From MWDT01 sp035506315 (lineage in GTDB: Bacteria > Verrucomicrobiota > Verrucomicrobiia > Opitutales > Opitutaceae): a stretch of DNA of 5,402 nt. Location: the NCBI GenBank assembly GCA_035506315.1, contig DATJPQ010000159.1, forward strand, positions 1 to 5,402. The letters are read 5' to 3'. Positions 1 to 4,916 of the stretch are shown piece by piece. The first letter of the stretch is position 1. Each line of letters starts with the position of its first letter. The translations under genes were made by a program, and so were the position numbers. Under the pieces are notes generated by a model, which had not been told where the DNA came from, searched no databases, and saw nothing but the letters and a program-made list of their open reading frames with translations.

Positions 1-106
1 AAGGTGATGACGAGCCGTTACGCGACACCCTGGGTTGCTATGTCAACCGGCAACCAACGCGCCAGGAGGTTACACCGTTCCGATTTTTCTGTGGTTCATG
101 CTCACG

Positions 107-146
107 CTGGCCGTGCCAGCCGTCCACCTACGTCCCGCCACTGCGG
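107..146. repeat. REP-like palindromic repeat, copy A
   Basis: This 40-bp segment matches 231-270 at 38 of 40 positions. Both copies are followed by the same 'cggacacagt' string, in copy A after an extra 9 bp (gaactacgg). Inside it, 133-138 pairs with 143-148 (tcccgc/gcggga, 4-nt loop). The outer arms at 122-128 and 154-160 pair with one mismatch. A paired direct repeat that folds on itself is typical of REP-type intergenic elements; membership in a genome-wide family is inferred. Confidence 0.6.
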
Positions 147-230
147 GAACTACGGCGGACACAGTTCCGGCCCTCCTCCGCCAAGCCTACGCCGGGCAGC
201 CTTCGTACGCCACTGCGTGGCTTGTCCCGG

Positions 231-270
231 CTGGCCGTGCCAGCCGTCCGCCTACGTCCCGCGACTGCGG
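231..270. repeat. REP-like palindromic repeat, copy B
   Basis: This is the second copy of the 40-bp repeat, differing from copy A by two substitutions and lacking the 9-bp insert that follows copy A. Its outer arms pair perfectly: gtccgcc at 246-252 with ggcggac at 269-275 (7 bp, 16-nt loop). In copy A one arm carries a mismatch, so copy B preserves the palindrome better. It lies about 40 bp beyond the 3' end of the tRNA gene. Confidence 0.6.
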
Positions 271-283
271 CGGACACAGTAGC

Positions 284-300
284 CTCCCGCTACGCGGGAG
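284..300 (-). terminator. Hairpin just 3' of tRNA-His; possible processing signal or terminator
   Basis: A perfect 7-bp stem (ctcccgc at 284-290 with gcgggag at 294-300) closes a 3-nt loop. It starts 7 nt beyond the encoded CCA in the direction of tRNA transcription. No T-run follows on the minus strand, so it is not a standard intrinsic terminator. It could stop or protect the tRNA precursor, or simply be another unit of the palindromic repeat cluster. Confidence 0.35.
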
Positions 301-307
301 CGAAGGC

Positions 308-385
308 TGGGGCGGCCAACGGGATTCGAACCCGCGACCCCAAGATCCACAATCTTGTGCTCTAACCAACTGAGCTATGACCGCC
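308..385 (-). tRNA. tRNA-His (anticodon GTG)
   Basis: The minus strand folds into a complete cloverleaf. The acceptor stem is GCGGTCA paired with TGGCCGC. The D arm is GCTC/GAGC. The anticodon stem is CAAGA/TCTTG around loop TTGTGGA, giving anticodon GTG for histidine codons. The T arm is GCGGG/CCCGT around TTCGAAT. The gene encodes the extra 5' G (G-1, at 385) opposite C73 (at 311), the hallmark by which histidyl-tRNA synthetase recognises tRNA-His, and it also encodes the 3' CCA (310-308). The variable loop is short (GGGTC), as expected. The gene points away from elyC and looks intact. Confidence 0.97.
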
Positions 386-406
386 GTGAGCCAAACAGAG
401 CCGGGG

Positions 407-435
407 AAATTCGCCAGCCCCGCCGGCACTGTCAA
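407..435 (-). promoter_or_regulatory. Putative sigma-70-type promoter of tRNA-His
   Basis: On the minus strand a perfect TTGACA (435-430) is followed, after 17 nt, by GAATTT (412-407). The -35 is consensus but the -10 is weak. Transcription would begin around 400, leaving a leader of about 15 nt before the mature 5' G at 385, which suits a tRNA gene. The spacing and the perfect -35 support the call; the poor -10 lowers confidence. Confidence 0.5.
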
Positions 436-503
436 TCCCTTCTTCAGCGCACCGGCCGTGCGTTGCCAGTTGCCGAAACCTGTCCGTTGCGCACGCTCAC
501 CGC

Positions 504-1292
504 ATGCTGTTTTGGTTGAAAAAGACCGTTTCGTTCTGGCTGATGCCCCTGCCCGCCTGCCTGACCCTCATGATCGCGGGGTTAATTCTCACCGGTCGCG
601 AACGGCGGCGCCGGCTGGGCCGGATATTGCTGGTCACCGGGCTCACCCTGCTCGTCGCGTTCAGCAACAAGGCGGTCAGCCGGTGGCTGATAGCCCCCCT
701 CGAAGCGGTTTACCCGCCGATTCCCGAGCTCACGGAATCGTCGCCCGTGCCCGCCGCGCTCGCCGCCTGCCGCTACATCGTGGTGCTCGGTGGCGGACAT
801 GGCGACATGCGCGGGCTGCCGGCCGCGAGCAAGTTGAGCACCTCTGCCATCGGCCGTCTGGCCGAGGGAGTGCGGCTGGCGCGGGTCTTGCCCGATGCCG
901 CGGTCATTGTCAGCGGCCCGCCGGAAGGCCGCGGAGAAACGCACGCCCGCATCCTGGCTCGCGCCGCCGAATCGCTCGGTCTCGCCGAGCGCCGCATCCG
1001 TCTCATCGAGACCGCCCGCGACACCGAGGATGAGGCGCAGGCGGTGAAAGCGATCGCGGGCGACGGGAAGGTGGCGCTGGTGACGTCGGCCTGGCACATG
1101 CCGCGCGCCGCGGGGCTTTTCCGCAAAGCGGGCGTCGCCGTGCTGCCCTGCCCGGCCGACTACCGGGGCAAGCCCAATCCCGATTTCCGCTGGACCGACT
1201 ATTCGTGGGATGTCGAATCCCTCGACCGCAGCACCTTCGCGGTGCGCGAATACATCGGCTATTGCTGGGTCTGGCTGCGGGGCAAGGTCTGA
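504..1292 (+). CDS. elyC: ElyC-like envelope biogenesis factor (DUF218/YdcF family)
   Basis: The 262-residue product resembles E. coli ElyC (YcbC), an inner-membrane DUF218 protein needed for normal envelope and peptidoglycan assembly, along its whole length. Residues about 10-30 and 38-54 form two membrane segments with an Arg-rich turn (GRERRRR, 31-37) between them; E. coli ElyC has the same start (MLF.LKK....LPLP). The catalytic-like DUF218 domain runs from about 90 to 260. Its markers are YIVVLGGG (91-98), RLAEGVRLARVLP (118-130), a Gly-rich GPPEGRGET segment (138-146), DTEDEA (173-178) and LVTSAWHMPRA (192-202), followed by the C-terminal W.WLRG. Length matches the family (E. coli about 259). 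The exact biochemical activity of ElyC is not settled. ATG 504 is chosen because the N-terminal match begins there. No clear Shine-Dalgarno precedes it. It stands alone, divergent from tRNA-His, with repeats downstream. Confidence 0.88.
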   Translation: MLFWLKKTVSFWLMPLPACLTLMIAGLILTGRERRRRLGRILLVTGLTLLVAFSNKAVSRWLIAPLEAVYPPIPELTESSPVPAALAACRYIVVLGGGHGDMRGLPAASKLSTSAIGRLAEGVRLARVLPDAAVIVSGPPEGRGETHARILARAAESLGLAERRIRLIETARDTEDEAQAVKAIAGDGKVALVTSAWHMPRAAGLFRKAGVAVLPCPADYRGKPNPDFRWTDYSWDVESLDRSTFAVREYIGYCWVWLRGKV

Positions 1293-1314
1293 GCCGAACC
1301 GATGCAGTTGAACC

Positions 1315-1341
1315 ACGAAATACACGAATTAAACGAAAGTC
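1315..1341 (+). repeat. 9-nt tandem repeat, ACGAAWNNN x3
   Basis: Three adjacent 9-nt units share the core ACGAA: acgaaatac, acgaattaa and acgaaagtc. The patch begins about 20 bp after the elyC stop codon and is preceded by 'aacc'. The wording resembles 'accacgaaatacacgaa' phrases that I recall from intergenic DNA of Verrucomicrobiota and related phyla. Confidence 0.6.
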
Positions 1342-1358
1342 GGAGGGGGATTTTTAAC

Positions 1359-1388
1359 CGCAAATCGGCGCGAATGGCCGCGAATGGG
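1359..1388 (+). repeat. 10-nt tandem repeat, CGCRAATSGN x3
   Basis: Three adjacent 10-nt units read cgcaaatcgg, cgcgaatggc and cgcgaatggg. The patch follows 'tttttaac', so like the first patch it is introduced by an 'aac' string. Unit length and core differ from the 9-nt patch only 18 bp upstream, so this is a separate repeat and not a continuation. Confidence 0.6.
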
Positions 1389-1389
1389 G

Positions 1390-1424
1390 TTCGGAATCTG
1401 AAACTTGAAACGCGGAACTCGACC
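1390..1424 (+). repeat. 7-nt tandem repeat array, YNYGRNN x5 (first)
   Basis: Five consecutive 7-nt units read ttcggaa, tctgaaa, cttgaaa, cgcggaa and ctcgacc. Position 4 is G in all five, position 5 is always a purine, and positions 6-7 are AA in four. The frame is unbroken over 35 bp. A second array of the same period and consensus lies at 1795-1829. Confidence 0.6.
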
Positions 1425-1558
1425 GACCCACGAACCGAGCTGAGCGACATCAGCCATTATACGAAGGATCGCGAATAGGAAGGGCCCAGAAGCGGCGTTG
1501 ACCACAGATGCACCTGGCGCGGCGCAGCCGCAACCAAACCGATATTTTACAGGAGGCC

Positions 1559-1576
1559 GCAGAGGACACAGAGAAA
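1559..1576 (+). repeat. 9-nt repeat pair, RCAGAGRAM type
   Basis: Two 9-nt units, gcagaggac and acagagaaa, stand after 'ttttacaggaggcc'. About 55 bp upstream, 'accacagatgcacc' (1501-1514) looks like the start of a related cacagatg-type array that is not continued. The signal is weak alone but fits the pattern of the interval. Confidence 0.45.
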
Positions 1577-1583
1577 TCTTTCC

Positions 1584-1611
1584 CGCGGATATCACGGATG
1601 ACCGCGGATAA
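1584..1611 (+). repeat. 9/10-nt repeat, CRCGGAT core x3
   Basis: The core cgcggat or cacggat occurs three times, at 1584, 1593 and 1603, with spacings of 9 and 10 nt. It starts only 8 bp after the preceding cagaga pair but has a different core. Confidence 0.5.
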
Positions 1612-1632
1612 AACCGTACTCTTTGGATCGGT

Positions 1633-1662
1633 ATCAGCGACCATCAGCGAAATCCGCGGAGA
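1633..1662 (+). repeat. 10-nt tandem repeat, WYCMGCGRMN x3
   Basis: Three 10-nt units read atcagcgacc, atcagcgaaa and tccgcggaga. The first two share their first eight bases; the third is more diverged. The patch ends in the AT-rich stretch 1662-1682. Confidence 0.5.
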
Positions 1663-1794
1663 ATTGGATTTTGTTCAAATTCCGCAGCTCGAACTGACCG
1701 CGGGCCGATGAGAGATGCACGCAGGAAAACATCATCTTCAGGTATGGCAGTACACATGGACACCGAAGAATCCGTCAGAATCTGCAATCCGGAC

Positions 1795-1829
1795 CTTGAT
1801 ACTTGGTACTTGGATTTTGGTGCTTGGAC
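1795..1829 (+). repeat. 7-nt tandem repeat array, YTTGRNN x5 (second)
   Basis: Five consecutive 7-nt units read cttgata, cttggta, cttggat, tttggtg and cttggac. TTG is invariant at positions 2-4 and position 5 is a purine in every unit. This is the cleanest array in the interval and shares period, length (35 bp) and consensus with the array at 1390-1424. Confidence 0.7.
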
Positions 1830-1850
1830 CCATTGACCGTAATTTGGGTG

Positions 1851-1874
1851 TTTCGCCCCAGTGCGACGGCGAAA
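1851..1874. repeat. Inverted repeat upstream of the kinase gene
   Basis: tttcgcc at 1851-1857 pairs perfectly with ggcgaaa at 1868-1874 around a 10-nt loop. No T-run follows on either strand, so it is not a standard terminator. It lies about 145 bp before the chosen kinase start and could be a protein-binding palindrome, an mRNA leader hairpin, or chance in GC-rich DNA. Confidence 0.3.
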
Positions 1875-2019
1875 AAGCCCTGACGTGAGGCGCTTGCCTT
1901 CACCCCGCACCTCCCTCACCTTCGTATCTCTGTTCCGGTGTGAATCACAGCCTCAAGTGCCCAACCCTTTTTTCAGTTTCCGCATCATTGCTTTCCGTCG
2001 CTGCTCGAGCGGCAAGCGG

Positions 2020-4851
2020 ATGACCGGCATTCTCCTGGGCAGCTTGAGCCTGGCGCTGGCCGGATACTCCGCCGAGGCGCCGGCGCGCCCGTTGACCGTC
2101 AGCGCCGCCATCGACAACTATCCCTATAGTTTCGAGGAAGGTGGGCAAGTGACCGGTTTCGCGACGGACGTGTTCGCCGCCGTGGCGCGACGGATGAACC
2201 TCAAGTACGAACTGGTACGCGTGACCGCCATGGACGATCTGCGGCTTTTCGCGGCGGGCGATTTCGACGTGGGCCAATGGCATCCACACCTCCCCGGCCA
2301 CGACGCCGACGCCGAGTATTCGGTGCCGATCCTCACCGTGCAGGGAGCGATTTTCGTGCGCCAGGGTGACCGGCGTTTCAAAACGATGGCCGATCTGCAC
2401 GACCGGCAGGCCCGGGTGGCGACACCCACGCAGGGGCATGCTTACGCGATGCTTAAGGGCTTGTCGCCCGATCTGGTGCGCGAGGTCTCCAGCCCGGAGG
2501 CCCTGCAATTGCTGGCCCGCGGCCAGGTCGACGCCGTGCTGGTCACCCGGTTGACGGGCCTGGCCCAGGCGCAGCATCTCGGCATTGCCAACGTCGAACC
2601 GGCCGGCCCCTCGCTCGACGGCTTTACCGTGCGTTATTGCTTTGCCGCGCACCGCGGCAATGCCGCGTTGATGGCGCAATTGAACGAAGGCCTCGCCCTC
2701 CTCTATCGGACCGGCGAGTACGAAGGGATCTATCAAAAGTGGTTTGCTCGTTACGAGCCACAGCAGTTCACCCGCGAACAAGTCGTCGCCTACGTCGCCG
2801 GCGCCCTGGCCTTCGCGCTCATCATCACGCTCTGGGCGCTGGTGCGCCAGCGGCAGCTGCGCCAGCGCATCGCGCACCAGGCCGAGGAACTCGACGAAAG
2901 CCGCAGCATCCTCGCCGAAGCCCAGCGGTTTGCCCGGCTTGGGCACTGGCAGCGGGGTTTGCAGGACGAGCCCGGCAGGGCCGTCTGGTCGGAGGAAACC
3001 TACCGGATTCTCGAACGGGATCCCCAGCAGGGCATACCGAGCCTGGACGCGGTTGTCGCCTGCGCCGTCGCGGCGGATCGCGAGCGCTGGCGCGAAGCCC
3101 TCCGGGCCGTTTACGCGCAAGGCCAGCCCTACGATCTTTATCTCGTCATCGAGCCGAAACCCGGCGTGCGCAAGACCATCCATGTGCGGGGACGTCCGAT
3201 CGTCGAATCGACCGGTCGCCGCACCGGCATTTTTGGCACGGTGCAGGATGTCACGGCGTGGCGGGCGGCCGAGGAGGCGTTGCACCAGTCCGAACAACTC
3301 CTGCGCGCCCTGTACGCGAATCTCCCGCTGGCCCTCGGCGTGGTCGAACGCGCGGGCAACGAATGGCTCGTGGTCTCGTTCAATCCCGAGGGCGTGCGCC
3401 AGCTCGGCCTGACCGCCGAGCCCCCCGCCGGCCGGGCGCTGCGCGATCTCGGTCTTGCGCCCGAAAGGGTGCAGTATTGGTCCGGACTGTTCGCCCGCTG
3501 CGTCGACTCGGCCCAACCGCTTAAAACCGAACTTTTCCGCGAGGACCAGAGCCGCAATCTCGCCATCACGCTCGTGCCGCTTGACCCGGCCGCCGACCGC
3601 GCCCGCTGCTGCTTTCTGATGGAGGATGTGACCGAACGCAAACAGAAGGACGCGGAGATCGCCCAGGGCCGCCGCCTGCGCGCCGTCGGCGAACTGGTCG
3701 GCGGCATTGCCCACGAGTTCAACAATCTGCTCACCCCGATCCTGCTCAATGCCGACCTGCTCCATGCCGAGTGGGCGCACATGCCCGGCTTGCGCGACGA
3801 CTTGAAAATGATCGTCGACGCCGCCCGCCGCTCGGCCGATCTCACGCGCCGGCTCCTCGCCTTCGGCCGCAAGAGCGAACACCAGGCCGAGGAGCTCGAT
3901 CTGCGCGCCGTCGTCCAGGCCAACACGGATCTCGTGCGCCATACGTTCGACCGCCGCATCCAGCTCAAGGACGACGTACCGGCCGGCCTGCCCCGGCTCT
4001 TCCTCAACAGTGGCGACCTGCATCAGATTCTCCTCAACCTGCTGGTCAACGCCCGCGACACGCTCACCGAGAAGTTCGCCCTCCCGCATGCGGCCGACTG
4101 GAACGCCAGTATCCGTATCGAGGCCACGCTGCTGCCGGCGGAAGCCGCCGTACCGATGGCGCCGGGCAAACATCCGTCGCCGGCCCAGTGGGTCCGCCTG
4201 ACCGTGAGGGACAACGGCTGTGGCATGCCGCCCTCCGTGCTCGAACGCATCTTCGAGCCTTTCTACACCACCAAGCAGGTGGGTCATGGCACCGGCCTTG
4301 GTCTGGCCACCGTCTGGCATGTGGTCGCCGAATTAGGTGGCCGCATCGACGTCGAATCCACCCTGGGCGAAGGCACTTCATTTCACCTCTACCTGCCGGT
4401 CCGATCCCGCCCCGCTCCGACCGGATCGCTCCATCCTTTTGGGCAGGCCCTGCCCGCGGGTGCCTCCAAATCCCGCAAGCTGCTCCTCGCCGAGGATGAG
4501 GAACCGGTTTCCCGCATCGTCACCGCCCTGCTCCGGCGCGAAGGTCATACGGTGGTCCTCGCAACCGACGGGCACAATGCCTGGCAGCAACTTTCCGCCG
4601 CACCCGCTGATTTTGACGCCGTGATCCTCGACCTCAACATGCCCGGCTTGAACGGACTGGAGCTGGCCAGCCGCGCCCGGGCCCTCCCCTACGACCGGCC
4701 ACTGGTGGTGATGAGCGGCCGGGTGACCGAAGATGAACGCCTGGAACTCGAGCGCCTGCGCATCGACGCGATCATCAACAAGCCCTTCACGCTCGAAATG
4801 CTCCGCGCCATGCTGGATTCGGTCCTGGCGGATCTCCCTCCCCGTGCCTAA
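2020..4851 (+). CDS. Hybrid sensor histidine kinase with periplasmic solute-binding-type sensor
   Basis: This 943-residue membrane kinase should sense a periplasmic signal, autophosphorylate on His, and pass phosphate to its own receiver. Domains: signal peptide (1-18); SBP_bac_3-like sensor (about 24-245); one membrane helix (255-276); a charged probable coiled coil (277-305); PAS-like domain (about 303-417, ending VQDVTAW); second PAS-like domain (about 424-541, ending MEDVTERK); HisKA with H-box GGIAHEFNN and phospho-acceptor His565; HATPase_c with N-box Asn677, G1 motif DNGCGM (731-736), F-box IFEPFYTTK (744-752) and G2 motif GHGTGLGL (755-762), ending near 795; receiver (about 817-940) with acidic pocket E825/D826, phospho-acceptor Asp871, Ser899 and Lys921. 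All catalytic residues are present. ATG 2020 is chosen because a signal peptide begins almost at once. The frame runs upstream to GTG 1861, but those 53 residues look non-coding. The signal peptide lacks the usual basic n-region, so the start is not certain. The likely relay partner is not in the window. Confidence 0.9.
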   Translation: MTGILLGSLSLALAGYSAEAPARPLTVSAAIDNYPYSFEEGGQVTGFATDVFAAVARRMNLKYELVRVTAMDDLRLFAAGDFDVGQWHPHLPGHDADAEYSVPILTVQGAIFVRQGDRRFKTMADLHDRQARVATPTQGHAYAMLKGLSPDLVREVSSPEALQLLARGQVDAVLVTRLTGLAQAQHLGIANVEPAGPSLDGFTVRYCFAAHRGNAALMAQLNEGLALLYRTGEYEGIYQKWFARYEPQQFTREQVVAYVAGALAFALIITLWALVRQRQLRQRIAHQAEELDESRSILAEAQRFARLGHWQRGLQDEPGRAVWSEETYRILERDPQQGIPSLDAVVACAVAADRERWREALRAVYAQGQPYDLYLVIEPKPGVRKTIHVRGRPIVESTGRRTGIFGTVQDVTAWRAAEEALHQSEQLLRALYANLPLALGVVERAGNEWLVVSFNPEGVRQLGLTAEPPAGRALRDLGLAPERVQYWSGLFARCVDSAQPLKTELFREDQSRNLAITLVPLDPAADRARCCFLMEDVTERKQKDAEIAQGRRLRAVGELVGGIAHEFNNLLTPILLNADLLHAEWAHMPGLRDDLKMIVDAARRSADLTRRLLAFGRKSEHQAEELDLRAVVQANTDLVRHTFDRRIQLKDDVPAGLPRLFLNSGDLHQILLNLLVNARDTLTEKFALPHAADWNASIRIEATLLPAEAAVPMAPGKHPSPAQWVRLTVRDNGCGMPPSVLERIFEPFYTTKQVGHGTGLGLATVWHVVAELGGRIDVESTLGEGTSFHLYLPVRSRPAPTGSLHPFGQALPAGASKSRKLLLAEDEEPVSRIVTALLRREGHTVVLATDGHNAWQQLSAAPADFDAVILDLNMPGLNGLELASRARALPYDRPLVVMSGRVTEDERLELERLRIDAIINKPFTLEMLRAMLDSVLADLPPRA

Positions 4852-4873
4852 GCAACGGCTACGACGCAATCAA

Positions 4874-4892
4874 GGCGCGACAAGATCGCGCC
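4874..4892. terminator. Hairpin between convergent genes, possible shared terminator
   Basis: A perfect 7-bp stem (ggcgcga at 4874-4880 with tcgcgcc at 4886-4892) with a 5-nt loop sits 22 bp after the kinase stop codon and 24 bp after the end of the opposing gene. The tail is T-rich but broken on the plus strand (ctttccgttt, 4900-4909) and poor on the minus strand (ttgattg). Its position in the 65-bp gap fits a terminator working in both directions; the weak tails leave this uncertain. Confidence 0.5.
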
Positions 4893-4916
4893 CCTGCAAC
4901 CTTTCCGTTTCCACCT

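Larger units (their letters stand above)
1..307. other. Gene-free flank downstream of tRNA-His, repeat-bearing
   Basis: I see no convincing gene here. All three plus-strand frames are open for long stretches, but their translations run straight through the palindromic repeats and, in two frames, on into the antisense of the tRNA gene. They are rich in Arg, Pro and Ser and have no recognisable domain. Frame 2 has two consecutive TGA codons at 5-10, which could be the end of a gene lying to the left, but nothing else supports this. Positions 1-106 have no repeat or motif I can name. Positions 107-300 hold the direct repeats and hairpins listed separately. Confidence 0.55.
1293..2019. other. 727-bp gene-free interval built of short-period repeats
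   Basis: No open frame here looks coding: predicted products are short, in clashing frames, and without domains. Base composition is visibly more AT-rich than in the flanking genes. From 1315 to 1829 the DNA is a chain of at least six local repeat patches with units of 7, 9 or 10 nt, separated by unrelated sequence; they are listed one by one. I see no clear rho-independent terminator for elyC and no convincing promoter for the kinase. Positions 1833-1838 read TTGACC, but no -10 follows at suitable spacing. The last 190 bp (about 1831-2019) carry an inverted repeat and a pyrimidine-rich stretch around 1965-1980. Confidence 0.7.

Noticed and set aside
35..373. Plus-strand open frames covering the repeats and tRNA, including one ending in a GQRDSNPRPQDPQSC-type string
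   Set aside because: That protein string is the well-known product of translating the antisense of a tRNA gene, and the upstream part is translated palindromic repeat.
308..385. Integration site for a genomic island in the tRNA-His gene
   Set aside because: I found no second copy of the tRNA 3' end and no integrase gene within the window.
377..1033. Plus-strand open frame of 218 codons overlapping elyC in another frame, and the minus-strand frame 582-1325
   Set aside because: The first begins inside the tRNA gene and is an Arg/Pro-rich shadow of elyC; the second is its antisense shadow. Neither shows a domain, whereas the 504-1292 frame matches ElyC throughout.
1508..1711. Small plus-strand open frame of 67 codons in the repeat interval
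   Set aside because: It is made of translated cagaga, cggat and cagcga repeats, has no ribosome binding site in place and no recognisable domain.
1315..1829. CRISPR array
   Set aside because: Units are 7-10 nt, adjacent, and differ from patch to patch; there are no identical 23-37-nt repeats with spacers and no cas genes.
1861..2019. Longer N-terminus of the kinase from GTG 1861
   Set aside because: The 53 extra residues resemble translated non-coding DNA (many Arg, Ser, Pro and Phe, AT-richer), and the membrane-targeting segment starts right after ATG 2020. Kept as an open question in the findings.
1945..4320. A 791-codon open frame on the minus strand opposite the kinase gene
   Set aside because: Its length comes from the high third-position GC of the kinase gene on the other strand. 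The translation is low in recognisable motifs and rich in Gly, Ala, Arg, Asp and Glu, while the plus strand encodes a kinase with all conserved boxes.
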